The notes under the pieces are model-generated. The model saw only the letters and a list, made by a program, of their open reading frames with translations. It did no database searches and was not told where the DNA came from. A DNA stretch of 64,000 nt from Melitaea cinxia (taxonomy: Eukaryota; Arthropoda; Insecta; Lepidoptera; Nymphalidae): the NCBI RefSeq assembly GCF_905220565.1, contig NC_059402.1, positions 9,177,501-9,241,500 on the forward strand, given 5' to 3'. Both the position numbers and the translations under genes were made by a program. Each line of letters begins with the position of its first letter. Position 1 is the first letter of the stretch. Of the stretch, positions 55,501 through 64,000 are shown in pieces.

Positions 55501-57231
55501 AATGGTATCAATTAATGCATTTAGGCTTATTGATCCCTCGCTGAAAATTATCTATATTTTGGCTATCTGAGAGTTGAGTTATTAGACTTTTTGTAAAAGT
55601 GAGGTTATGTTACAATATCTATAAAAAACCCCGATCTTCGAATCCCGAAGTTCTTGTAGCATTAATGTTTGTTATATTTAGTGACGACTGTTTGAAAACT
55701 CATTACAAATATACACTTGAAACCATAAATATCAGGAATGGACTCAGAATGCATCGGAAAACAGTACAAACGAAACGAGTGACGGACATATTATTACTGT
55801 CAGTCAGCTGTCAAAGCTATCATTAAAAATATGATTAATTTTAAATCAATACGAAATCGATAATCATTTTGGTTTATCAAATATTAATTGATATTTTCGC
55901 TTTTAATGTAACTTTATTTAAATGCACTTTATTGTTTACAGCTTTAATTGTGCATCTAAATACCTCGAGTTAATTAACTAGTGCAAACATTTTCTTTTTG
56001 AATTCTGTAATCGATTATTATTATTTTTTTTTTAAATATATAGACTAGCGCTTGATCGCGATCTCACCTGATGGTAAGTGAAGATGCAGCCTAAGATAGT
56101 GCGCGCTTGCCTAGAAGATGCCTATTCACTCTTGATTTGAAAATACCCAAGTTGGTAATTATTTGGAAAAACGGAACGTTTGACAAAAACTATCTTTCTC
56201 AATTTTTTCCGCTTCCAGATTCAGAATTGGGCTGATATTTTATATTTTAAAATAAAAAAATATGACCAATTTTTTAAACCATATCTCTACTCATTTAATA
56301 ATCGAGTAATAGAAAGTATAATTACGTAGTTACCAGTGGTATATGAACATTTGACCGCATTCGTACGGGATGGCGATATGAGCTAAAAGTAACACGTTTG
56401 TTGCGACTATCGTGACTAAGTGCAATGACAATTATATCATCATGTCCGATCTGTATGTCTTATTAATTATGTCACCGAGTTTACCACAGGGAGATAAATA
56501 GGAAGTATATTGCAGTTCATTTATTAAACAATTCATTTGACCCCAATAATTATGTTTATGTTTATTTTACATTATAATATTATTACGTTTTAAAACAAAA
56601 GTAACTACTTTAAAGACTTTATGTCATTATGATTAAAAATAACAATCGTTACCAAATTAGGAAATAGTATTATATTTTGATCATATTTATTGAAAATGAC
56701 AATACTGTTCACAAATGTGTCACAGTTAACAAAATGTCAATTACGTTTACGCAAGTAATGTTAAATAAAACAAAGACAGGCAACTGATTTATAAGATAGT
56801 TTCATTTGGCAATTGTCCAACCTTCATCTATTTGAAAAAATATTGTTTGGAAATTGCACACACATCAAGTGTTTCTCGCAACTGAATTGATGTGGCGATA
56901 AATTTATTACATGTATTTATTATGAATGCTATTTTTTAAATTTTTATATGAACGTGGTGGCTAGATAATTTTCATACGCAATATGCAATCATGTTAATCT
57001 CTCATTCTATAGCACATGCTTTTATTATACCTCATTTACAGTTTCATCCTTCGCTGGTGTTAGTTTAGAATTTTCTTTTTCCGTTTTAATGGGTGCAGAC
57101 GATGTCTTTTCGTTTTTATTAGTAATCACCGACCCGATGCTTTCGGTCTTCTGTTTGTTGCTTTTTTTCTTGCCTTCTTTTTTGCTACCACCTTCAGCAT
57201 TGCTTTTGGGTGAATCTTTGATCCTCACTAT
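35373..57231 (-). CDS. tay: AUTS2-family protein (tay bridge-like), 5' end unresolved
   Basis: Eleven phase-consistent exons in transcript order: 57031 to about 57231, 47108-47167, 44243-45868, 43846-44000, 43081-43234, 42278-42477, 41094-41209, 38671-38909, 36924-37055, 36486-36545, 35373-36368 (TGA). About 1312 aa. Diagnostic AUTS2-family blocks are DLLRRELDSRFLA followed by a His-rich tract (about 840-915) and KTGKWNAMHVRIAWEIYNHQ (about 982-1001). Other regions: a Lys-rich N-terminus, a 542-residue Ser/Pro-rich exon, an (APLA)n-like repeat, an Arg/Glu helix (about 1139-1185) and a Pro/Ala/Leu tail. AUTS2 is a nuclear regulator, known from mammals as part of a PRC1-type complex; fly tay is linked to locomotion and brain structure. 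No ATG is in frame at the 5' end; the boundary given is the ATA at 57229-57231. Frames on the opposite strand over the GC-rich exons are shadows. Confidence 0.88.
37412..37606 (+). repeat. SINE family C, copy 2
   Basis: Shares 'cacggcatattgagatagaa'-type start, 'ctcaaaatcttgagcagc', 'gcttgagatgcttttggtgt' and neighbouring blocks with 32095-32390. The 3' end runs directly into a family B SINE. Confidence 0.65.
37607..38465 (+). repeat. tRNA-like SINE (family B) split by an insertion
   Basis: Left part 37607-37752 with B box 'gcgggttcgattcccgctcg'. The right part 38333-38465 resumes at 'caatcattactcataggg' and ends 'ggcctatgtccagcagtggg'. An 8-bp duplication 'caatcatt' (37745-37752 and 38333-38340) flanks the inserted family A element. 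Confidence 0.75.
37753..38332 (-). mobile_element. family A element with duplicated tail, inserted in a SINE
   Basis: A 580-bp insertion with an 8-bp target duplication. It contains a normal reverse-oriented family A body (about 38025-38332), and two further copies of the 'ccactgctggacat' tail block separated by about 130 bp of unrelated sequence (37853-37984). It looks like a chimeric or read-through retrocopy. Confidence 0.65.
39170..40430 (+). pseudogene. internally deleted piggyBac-like element
   Basis: Near each end are palindromic blocks, 'gggtcatattgaccc' (about 39198) and 'cgggtcaatatgactcggcg' (about 40376). Between them are an N-terminal acidic, piggyBac-like segment (SDSDNIDLAYKVDLDYHGKD then GTMWRKAPAR) and a Cys/His-rich C-terminal trace (HSCHALHIYICPGGM then YCNDCSSSVG). 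The catalytic DDD domain is missing. A TTAA target duplication was not found. It lies in an AUTS2-like gene intron. Confidence 0.6.
40555..40640 (-). repeat. SINE fragment related to 31985-32470
   Basis: Shares 'agtaagcaacttaacgcttg' and 'acctgactgatatagtta' with that element. Only the tail region is present. Confidence 0.55.
41303..41598 (-). repeat. tRNA-like SINE (family B)
   Basis: Reverse-oriented. The tail block 'gcctgtaacgtccgactgtt' is at the left, and the inverted B box ('gaatcgaaaccgcaaacc') and A-box region are at the right. It lies in an intron of the AUTS2-like gene, 200 bp from the forward copy at 41801-42146. Confidence 0.75.
41801..42146 (+). repeat. tRNA-like SINE (family B), best-preserved copy
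   Basis: A box 'gagttggcgcaacgggtaca', B box 'gcgggttcgatccccgtaca', 'tgcctcggagagcacgttaa', and the terminal 'atgcccagtagtgggatatt' with 'acaggctgaagcgaagtagt'. About 346 bp. It can serve as the reference copy for the family in this window. Confidence 0.85.
42692..43028 (+). repeat. GATGAT-tailed repeat (family A), copy in AUTS2-like intron
   Basis: Starts 'tgctgtgtggttacggcatt' after an A-run and ends 'gctgatgtgatgtgatg'. It lies 53 bp from the donor end of the exon at 43081-43234, so an open frame runs through both; the repeat part is not coding. Confidence 0.85.
43275..43485 (+). repeat. SINE family C, copy 3
   Basis: Starts 'aagtgtggtagggcaaagca' and ends near 'gcttctggtattgaaggtgt'. 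The 3' terminal block is lost. Confidence 0.65.
45960..46095 (+). repeat. dispersed repeat family E, short copy
   Basis: 'gttagctcacaaaaaaaata' then 'aattacattgactagta' and 'aactcaaaaagtattcgtca' correspond to the first 140 bp of the copy at 21043-21705. Confidence 0.55.
46260..46982 (+). mobile_element. LINE (jockey-like) 3' end with (GATTTT)n tail
   Basis: Encodes broken C-terminal reverse-transcriptase text: HSVMLYDQLLWGNAANIES, then NNIMHIHQNIHCFEINSNN, KIVTPSFRLRKVN and YGIRMYNKIPQTILEL. A 3' UTR ending 'gctgtttttgattttgattt' follows. Stops and frame changes are present. It lies in an intron of the AUTS2-like gene. Confidence 0.75.
47262..48543 (-). mobile_element. mariner transposon with intact ends, dead transposase
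   Basis: Terminal inverted repeats of about 30 bp: left from 47262 ('cgagggcggggtgaaaagtt' then 'tccggcctga') and right ending 48543. They are flanked by TA at 47260-47261 and 48544-48545. The total is 1282 bp, typical of mariner. It sits in the first visible intron of the AUTS2-like gene, 95 bp from the exon at 47108-47167. Confidence 0.93.
47331..48363 (-). pseudogene. mariner transposase pseudogene
   Basis: Begins ATG at 48363 (MVKSENRKVIKYFYLKGLTP). It contains the mariner linker signature (QTSTSDEPHSRRPFEVT), then YLEEGKTINGQYYAHLLQRL, and a C-terminal PYSPDLAPSD motif with WLGGKKFVSNEEV, and ends near 47331. It is inactivated by a TAG early in the N-terminal domain (after SIVKQ), by frameshifts, one at the T-run near 47640, and by another stop after PDLAPSD. 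The catalytic region is disrupted. Confidence 0.88.
48546..49007. other. intron, no feature seen
   Basis: AT-rich intronic sequence of the AUTS2-like gene without recognisable repeats. Confidence 0.35.
49008..49322 (-). repeat. dispersed repeat family E, internally deleted copy
   Basis: 'aaccgacttcaaggagaagg' at the left and 'ttgtttgcgagcaaacataa' at the right; about half of the full interior is missing. Confidence 0.75.
49518..49584. repeat. (AT)n microsatellite
   Basis: About 66 bp of TA dinucleotides, followed by a degenerate RTE-like 3' end to about 49760 with 'aaaatcggttaagtagatta'. Confidence 0.95.
50060..50225 (+). repeat. RTE-like 3' end fragment
   Basis: Close relative of 1290-1460: 'gtttgttacgatttcacgcg', 'catgaaactttgtacacata', 'gcgaagtcgcgggtaaaagc'. 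Confidence 0.65.
50226..50435 (-). repeat. RTE-like 3' end
   Basis: 'cacggtacatataccaaata' and 'gatgaagtcgcgggcacagc' mark a reverse-oriented copy abutting the previous one. Confidence 0.7.
50880..51130. promoter_or_regulatory. CpG-rich patch in the first intron of the AUTS2-like gene
   Basis: GC-rich island in very AT-rich DNA, with 'ggcgagggtgggtcaccggt', 'gcgggaggcggccgcatgac' and 'ggcggcgactatcaaagga'. It could be an alternative promoter or first exon, or an enhancer. No coding exon is supported. Confidence 0.3.
51313..52063 (+). pseudogene. piggyBac-like 5' end with truncated transposase start
   Basis: TTAA (51313-51316) is followed by 'ccctttcagagcttgagtcg', matching the TTAA plus CCYTTT start of piggyBac elements. 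A 'tcggatttatccgaca' palindrome and a second 'gtcgtattaatccgaca' follow. An ATG at 51971 opens MTTAEELIRIREGDDDDKFV, then an in-frame TAA, then an acidic DEEFDIDDE, typical of piggyBac transposase N-termini. No catalytic region or right end was found. Confidence 0.6.
52064..54635. other. intron of the AUTS2-like gene, no feature seen
   Basis: About 2.6 kb of AT-rich sequence with stops in all frames and no recognised repeat. Relatively repeat-poor compared with the rest of the window. Confidence 0.4.
54640..54925 (-). repeat. RTE-like 3' end
   Basis: Contains 'acacggtacatataccaaaa', 'tctctgaaacggctggatcg' and 'gcggacgaaatcgcaggccc' at the right end. Close to the copy at 15830-16085. Confidence 0.75.
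54926..56035. other. intron of the AUTS2-like gene, no feature seen
   Basis: AT-rich; the short frame at 55599-55826 has no recognisable domain and I do not call it a gene. Confidence 0.35.
56036..56165. repeat. SINE-like fragment (family F)
   Basis: 'gatcgcgatctcacctgatg' and 'gcctagaagatgcctattca' form a compact repeat-like block following a T-run. I recall it as a common lepidopteran repeat; its class is not determined. Confidence 0.45.
56166..57030. other. intron of the AUTS2-like gene, no feature seen
   Basis: AT-rich intronic sequence adjoining the 5' coding exon; no repeat recognised. Confidence 0.35.
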
Positions 57232-57840
57232 GGTAACTTTTAAGAACTTTCTTTACACTTTTTTCTTCAATTAATTAGAAGCATTAAAACTTAGTTAAAC
57301 ACACATATTAATTACCACAGTAACTAACACACCTGACGTAAACTCATTTAAGGTGTTATGAAACACTAGCAATTTTTCGTTAATTGGTTTATTTCAAGCC
57401 GGCGTCACAAAAACTGTTATAGCACTATTAACAAATTTATTAAAATCCAGTTTCAAATCACTGCAATCCATGGAACACTGTAATCCATACAATAGCGTTT
57501 GTTCCGGGAGCTGGATGCAAATCAGTCAGAGAATAAAAATAACAATAGATCGTGGTTCGAACGGAGACAAAGGCGAAGAGCGTACGATTCTACGTGGACA
57601 TGACATCGGCCTGACGGCCGAAGTGAGAATGCGGTACGAGGCGGCAACTGGCAAACCGCGCGGCAGGCGGCAGCGGAACGGTCGGTCGTCGTCCGTTGCG
57701 GCCCGCACCCCGCGCCTCGCGCACGCGCCGCCCGCCCAACAAAACGCTCCGTTGAGCATTTCACGCGATACAATACACATGCTTTCGAAAGCTAATAATA
57801 ATATGTACCCTTGCATAAATACACAACCGGGAAATTAGAT
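57232..57840 (-). promoter_or_regulatory. upstream/5' UTR region of the AUTS2-like gene with CpG-rich core
   Basis: A CpG-rich stretch at 57590-57755 contains 'gcaaaccgcgcggcaggcgg' and 'cgcaccccgcgcctcgcgca'. It lies about 360 bp upstream (minus strand) of the first recognised coding exon and is the best candidate promoter/first-exon area. The frames through it on both strands have no recognisable domain. Confidence 0.4.
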
Positions 57841-60401
57841 TTTGTCGTCGATTTAATACAAGTAATTTGATTGTGTAGAAAAAATCAAATTGTATTAGTT
57901 AGAATAAATAGCGTCTGAATTTTTTACAAAATATACCTCTATCTTAGTTTGTATAATACCATCTAACAGAATTAATATGGTTTTATCCCTAATTTAATTA
58001 TAATGTAATGAGTGTTATTAAAATACATATTTTAAGCTTAGTATTTAACTAGTTATTCAGGATTATCAAATACGCGATATATAACACTGATATGACTCTC
58101 TTGCTCTATTTTAGTTTCCTGCGATACTGTATATCAATATGTTTGTCTTAGTTTTAATTAAAAGAAATATAATAATTTTAGTTTCAATAATAAATAGAGC
58201 AATTTGCTTTCAGACAAGAACAGTAGGTACCTACGTTTGTTACAAACGGTATAGGTATGTAGGTATAGCTTGCATTAACTTAGGGAACTTCATTGAAATC
58301 TACAAAAAGTTTCCAATGAAGCGGATAGAGACAGGGAAAAATCGGAAAAATGTCGGATTTTTATGTGGATACAAATATTTTATACATAGTATTCATAATT
58401 ACGATAATAAATAATGCAAGTCTGTTTTTATTTGTATAAAACTTGAAATTGAGCCTATCACCGTGTTCAAAGTTAGCTGTTTTTGTAATAAAACAACTTA
58501 AATTTATAGTAATCATTATTCCACTATCTATCTCTAAGATAACATTGTTAATATAAGACCGGATCTTTCTAGTCATTCAACTAAAAGAAATGTTGTACGC
58601 TTAAAAGTACAAAACCTCGAGTGATAAAAAAGAACTGATTCCTTATAAATTCCGATAAATCATGAATGTTATAAATTATTCACACAATGGTTTCATTGGC
58701 AATCGCATTAAAGAGCTCACTTCAGATATTAATTCGGAATAAATTATTTGAAAAGAGAGGAAAAGGGATGAAATGCGTCCCTTATTTCTTATCTTAGGGA
58801 AACGTTATGGTGAAAGGTAACTTCGTTTCCTGTGCAGTCATTAAATTGTTTTCATACAACTATAATATGTGAACTTATGTGTGAATATATTTAAGTTAAT
58901 AAATTGTACTTGAATAGTACCTAAGTGATCGTTATAATTGCTTTCGTGTTCCAGAAATATTTTATTTAACGATTTAATCGATCAATTAATCAAAAATATT
59001 CCGTAACCGCACTTAACAAAACGATGAACCACAGATGCTATATTTAAAGAGCATTAATTTATAATAGTTAATATAAACACAATGACTCAATTATCATAAA
59101 CGAGAAACGGACGGGTATATTTGTCGGCTGGTCGGATTACGCGAGTATTAATTACCGGATGTCAGAACAAATGAAATAATGTCGTGGCTTGCAGTATAAC
59201 CGGCGAGGACCTGCTTTATATCATCAAACTGCAAACAAATTACACGTTACTGACACCTTGTTATAAACTCAGTATTGCTTTGTATTCACCTCATTAATAA
59301 TTCAAAAGAAATTTTGATACAATTACTATACAAAGTTTATTTATTTTTCTAGGTACTGTAAATTAGCCTTATGTCCTATTGGCTATGACTAAATTCATAA
59401 AAACGTTTTGTATTGCTTACGAATTGTTAAGTTTAAAACATGTATTGTTCGAAATTTTAAGGTTCTTAATAAAAACGACTCGTTTTCTGAATATAGCCAA
59501 CAGGCTATATAGTATTTAGTCATTATTACAACGCACCGATTTCTTCCTTTATGTAATATTTATCGTTAAACTGCTATACAATTAAATACAATAATTTAGA
59601 ATTTGTCATTTCATTTTATTTAATACGTAAGAGGAAACAGTTTTATTTTTATTCCAAAAGGGAAGCTTTAAACCGGAAATTTGATAGTAATGTTGAGGAA
59701 ATAGTACACATTGTTATATTTCTCTTGAAATTTAATTCAATACCTTTTAGAAAATCATCGTTTATCTTAATAATATTTTGAAGATAATATTTAAGACACA
59801 CAGTTTCCATTTAGAATGACTTACTTGTTTCTATTATTAATAATTTAGTTTATAAGTTAAATACATAATAATATTCAATTTTATACCTAATATTATAAAT
59901 ACATACTTTATTTATTTACCATAAAACCTGCAGTCAAAGTAGTTATTAAATTTAATTGGTACGAAAAAATGGGTCTTTTGAAGGGTTGTGTTTATATTTT
60001 AACACCAATTAAGCCTTACTTAACGTGACGTGGATTGCTTCCGGCATTGATTACGCAGATTGGGATCGCTCGGCTTCCCTCGCAGCCCGTTAATGACGCA
60101 ATAAAAACGGCGCTTATCGACTTAGCCGCTGAGAACGCTTGGAGGCATAACAATTTATTATACAAACAATTTTTTTCGCTGTAAATTAGTGTCCTCGATT
60201 GTAGAATAACGTAACGACATGATTTGTTAACCGCACGTTTGTGGAGTGACAACTGTAATTAACACTTACGATGCATTAGAGCATTGGTTTACGACACCGG
60301 CCCTCGGGATTGGGGCTTCTAATGAGGTAGGGAGCTGGCTATGACTACGGTTTAAGTCATTTTGGTAAATGCTGAACTTTGTAATATTCTACCCATTTGT
60401 A
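57841..60401. other. intergenic, no gene seen
   Basis: About 2.5 kb of AT-rich sequence with no recognised repeat or coding region. Imperfect inverted matches around 59362-59385 and 59500-59525 ('ggctatgactaaat' against 'atttagtcat') are weak. Confidence 0.4.
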
Positions 60402-60525
60402 ACCGACTTCCAAAAAATAGGAGGTTCTCAATTCTATTGTATTATTTTTTATGTATTCCTCAGAACTTTTGACTGACTGGAGCGATTTCGATTTTTTTTT
60501 TTCGTTTGCGAGCAAGCACAATCAT
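60402..60525 (-). repeat. dispersed repeat family E, short deleted copy
   Basis: 'aaccgacttccaaaaaatag' at one end and 'cgtttgcgagcaagcacaat' at the other, with nearly all the interior deleted. Confidence 0.75.
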
Positions 60526-61071
60526 CTAATTACATACTTAATAATGCCGAATACAATTCAGTCTTTGTAAAAATTTTGTCGTCACCCTAGTCCTATTTTC
60601 ATCTATATCATCTAATTTCAAAGTTCGAAGTCAGAAATATCACTTAAATCATATTACAAAAATATAGAACTGTTCACAAACAAAATATTAAGAGCCAAAA
60701 CGGTATAGAGTTAGTGCACTACCAACAAGTGAAGAAAGACGAAAGTTATTATCATTCAGTTTATAAAAAAAAAAAAAAAAAAAAAAATATGAAGGAAGGA
60801 AGAAAATTACAATAAATGCTTGTTAAACTATGTTTATATAATCCATTATGAATATCTATGACAGATATTTTTGTTGGGTAAATTGTGAGCTTCGCAAACA
60901 GGGGTGCAATCCCATTCGGGAGGGAATTGGGAGTCAAATAACGACCGCGGGATTTATTTCGAACCTCATTCAATTTGCGGTGGTCGAATTGTTAAATTAT
61001 TTTTGTACCGAGCATAATTCATGTGCGTGATTTCATTTTTAACATTGCTCTTAAGCTTTATTTTTATGTTA

Positions 61072-61345
61072 ATACTAGCTGTGCCCGCGACTTCGTTCGC
61101 GTGGAATTTAACAAAAAAGTGATTGTTCAGTTCGTAGAGTTATAAAATAAATAAATTTCTGAAACAAAAGTAGCCTAAGTTACTCATTATGACATCAGCT
61201 ATCTGCCAGTGAAGTCCCATCAAAATCGGTCCAGCTGTTTCAAACATTAGCCGGAACAAACAGACAGACAGACAAAAATTGTAAGAAATGTTATTTTGGT
61301 ATATGTCCATATGCATTTAGTAAAAAGTGGTTCTTTTAATATTAC
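61072..61345 (+). repeat. RTE-like 3' end
   Basis: 'tagctgtgcccgcgacttcg' at the start, 'atcaaaatcggtccagctgt' inside and 'ttttggtatatgtccatatg' towards the end. Confidence 0.75.
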
Positions 61346-64000
61346 AAACAGACACTCCAGTTTTATTTATTTGTATAGATTAAATTCATTTAGCGTAAAT
61401 AAATTTGAGTTAAAGTTTCAGAAAATCAACTTGTGAAATAGTAAAAAACTTTTAATGTAAGGGAATGTAATTTTGTACATACATAAAAATAAAGGTTTTA
61501 ATTTAAAATTTGTATACCTTAAGATTTGTAGTCAGCCTATCGCAAAATAGAAACGTTCGAAGTTCATAGAAGAATAATGTATTTCACTGAATCTACACAA
61601 CAATGGAACGAACACAAAATGGAGGTGGTTTTAAATTTAAAATTTTAAAACCTTTGTCGAGCGCAGTGCTTGCGCTAAGCGTACTGCACTGAGAAGTTGC
61701 AATCAGGATTTGTGACAAAGAAACTACGGAGGCACGGAAATACGGGGAGTGTCGACAACACAAAACGATTCATCCCTTAAGATTTATGAAGAGCTACGAG
61801 CTTTAGGATTTTGTATTGAATCTTATATCAGGAAATAAAATATTTTTTACTCGTCATACATATCATACCTATTTATTGGAATTCCCTTAACATATTTCCG
61901 ACATGCATTTGATTTAAAGCGAAACTCTCATCTAAAATATTTTGAAATAGCAGAAACGAGAGATGCGGTCGACGATGCAGTGCGAGGTGACATAAAATTT
62001 TCAACGACTGCGTCAAGTATCCGCCGACATTATCTAACCGTTTGCGAGTGCTCCACCGCATCTCATATCTTTTGAATAAAAATTCTCAAGTGTAATATTG
62101 TTCTCGCTCGCTTACTCTGGTTCCACTTTAACAAAATCTTTATGGGTATAGCGTGTTCATAATAAAATTTATATTACGATTTTCCAAGACAATATCTCTT
62201 GTAATAATAATCGTTCTCGAGTTTTACATTTTATTTATATGATTATTTATTCTGCAACAATGATTAAACCTGAGCTTGACAAGTTGACAATTTAATGGTA
62301 TAAATTTTAAATTTCCTTACGGCTCGAAAAAAGTAAAAAGAGGATAATGGTCGAAAAAAGACCGAGTGAGCGTAAATGTAGCGGCGAGACACGAGTGGTA
62401 GGACAAATGCCGCAACGAGGGACAGCAACCGACAATATCATTACACATATGAATAAATAATAATTGTACATTAGGCCTCCATCTTGCACTACGACAGCCT
62501 TTGTTGCCAGCGTTGTACTGCGTCGGGATTACTGACGCCGCAACTCCAATTTATTCAACGAACCGAGCCATACCTTGCTTCCCGTAAATTAATTAACTCA
62601 AGTGAACCTGTGCATGTAAAATTCACTTTACCTAAGAAACTAAAACGTCGAAATAGCAATGTGAATGATTATGATAGTTTAATAATAATTAATTAGAGCG
62701 TGAAAAGGCCTATCAACAAAAGATTATAAATTGGTAGTAATTTAATACTTTTTATAGCGCTTTCGAATGTATATTACAAATGTTTATTCATTGGAATTAG
62801 TGGATGTAGGCGACACACTAATAACATTGTATTTATGTAATTAAAATTATACGGTGTTCTTAAAGTAATTATACTAGCCATAAAAAAAAATTAGGCAGGG
62901 GATTATATTTGTGAATTTAAAAGTAAGTACTGTTTATTCAATCGTTAAAGAAAGCTTAATACGGGACGTTAATAAAAAGCACGCGACAATAGCCAGATGT
63001 ACGAGTTCATCTCGGGAATGTACTGAGGGTTGCCAACTCGGTTGTTATACACTTGACAACGTCGATCAAGCGACAATTTGGTTATGCGTCAAGCGGTCTG
63101 AAATGCTAGTAGCTAATGCTAGTAGAATATCGAAGTCAATAAATATTACACCTAAGTTTCTAGTAATTGTGTTATAAATATCAAAAATAAAATTCCAACA
63201 CTTTATGTTTAATAAAAACATATAATAAAAAAATTTTCCGTCGTCCAGTATAATTCCACACATTTTTAGTATCACTTCATCTTCAATATCTTTCATAACA
63301 GGTGTTATGTATTTTCTCTAAACTAAGCAAACATTCAGTGTGTTAACTTGAAGCTTTTTCGTTTACAAAACATAGTTGCACAAGAGGCTCTGGTCAAAGA
63401 GAAACAGAGTTTCGACGCGCGCTTTGTGCGCGAAATTGAATTGAATGTCATATAGAACGCATTCCGTATGCTCAAAGGGAGAGTAATTGCGATCTGGCAG
63501 CTCCATTTAAAATGAATTCGTACAAATCTGCTCTAAGCACGGCGATGAGAGGCAAAGAGACGATGCGGGATACATATGTGACGTTTGTCTTTGTAACCAG
63601 TGTAAGCGTTGCCGCTGCAAATCGTGCGCCCATCCACTCGTATCGCACTGCGCAACTTGGTCGTTTGCCAGCCGCTTTGTTTTATAGCACTAGCAAAATA
63701 TTTGACATATAAGTATTGTTTACATTTAATGATACAGAAAAATCTAATTTTATTTGAAAATAGACCTATTCAGTAATAAATTTAGTTACAACAATATTTA
63801 ACATTGCGAAAACAGTTTCTAGCTCATCGTACATATTCTTAAAATAGATGTTTCAAAATAATAAATATCTATTATATCGCTTTCGGCTTTTCTTAATTAT
63901 CTTTTTTATATTTAATCTGAAACCTTACTAAATATTTTATTAAATAAGCTCCGTTGTACAAATAAAAGTAATATGAATCATTATTTAATGTGCTTCAGAC
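61346..64000. other. intergenic, no gene seen
   Basis: No supported coding region. The short frames at 62484, 62911 and 63512 lack recognisable domains and good context, so I leave them uncalled. Local GC rises slightly at 61960-62060 and 63500-63680. Confidence 0.35.

Noticed and set aside
57470..57838. 122-codon plus-strand frame and two minus-strand frames over the CpG-rich patch
   Set aside because: No recognisable domain and conflicting frames; better explained as a promoter or 5' UTR region.
60016..60252. 78-codon minus-strand frame
   Set aside because: Has no recognisable domain, and no splice sites or neighbours support it.
62484..62696. 70-codon plus-strand frame near the right end, and similar frames at 62911 and 63512
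   Set aside because: Composition and context give no support for a gene; left as intergenic.
1..64000. CRISPR array, bacterial operon or prophage
   Set aside because: The split eukaryotic genes, SINEs and mariner/piggyBac remnants show an insect nuclear genome; no spaced direct-repeat array is present. The regular 282-bp array is a mobile-element tandem repeat.

Overview
The window is a gene-bearing piece of an insect nuclear genome, almost certainly a lepidopteran (moth or butterfly). The DNA is AT-rich, has GT-AG introns, and is crowded with small dispersed repeats of lepidopteran type: tRNA-like SINEs, SINEs and LINEs ending in GATGAT tails, RTE-like 3' ends of the 'tgcccgcgacttcgtccgcg' type, mariner and piggyBac remnants, and LINE fragments. 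No species can be named from the sequence alone.

Four conserved protein genes were rebuilt exon by exon, with matching splice phases. (1) 7911-13514 (+): RNPS1, an exon-junction-complex and splicing SR-type protein, six coding exons; the start codon appears to be split across an intron whose upstream exon was not located. (2) 14489-18519 (-): RAD17, the checkpoint clamp loader, ten exons, 483 aa, convergent with RNPS1. (3) 27328-29079 (+): NDUFS7, the 20 kDa iron-sulfur subunit of complex I, three exons, 209 aa, complete. (4) 35373-57231 (-): an AUTS2-family gene (tay in Drosophila), eleven recognised coding exons over about 22 kb, with a roughly 9.9 kb first visible intron. It has the conserved LLRREL and His-rich block and the HVRIAWEIYNHQQ block. 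Its 5' end is unresolved: no ATG is in frame. These are unlinked housekeeping or regulatory genes and do not form a cluster.

Everything else is mostly transposable-element debris. The most notable items are: a truncated non-LTR retrotransposon in the last RNPS1 intron that still carries a full set of viral-type superfamily-1 RNA helicase motifs, with a 15-bp target-site duplication and two poly(A) tracts (11803-13248); a miniature LTR (TRIM-like) element whose 5' LTR was split by another retroelement (18887-20458); a candidate 3.6 kb inverted-repeat transposon with repeated GAACCAC motifs (23199-26808) that contains a perfect 56-bp inverted repeat; a complete-ended but dead mariner (47262-48543); a deleted mariner with a perfect 23-bp hairpin next to an RNPS1 exon (8530-8900); an inverted-repeat-bounded block holding a U2 snRNA fragment (30846-31884); a 282-bp tandem array (5300-6480); and two piggyBac-like remnants. 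The right-hand 16 kb (48-64 kb) is the long first intron and upstream flank of the AUTS2-like gene and shows no further gene that I can support.

No wholly new multi-gene system was found. The strongest lead is the helicase-carrying retroelement insertion and its possible 3' transduction.
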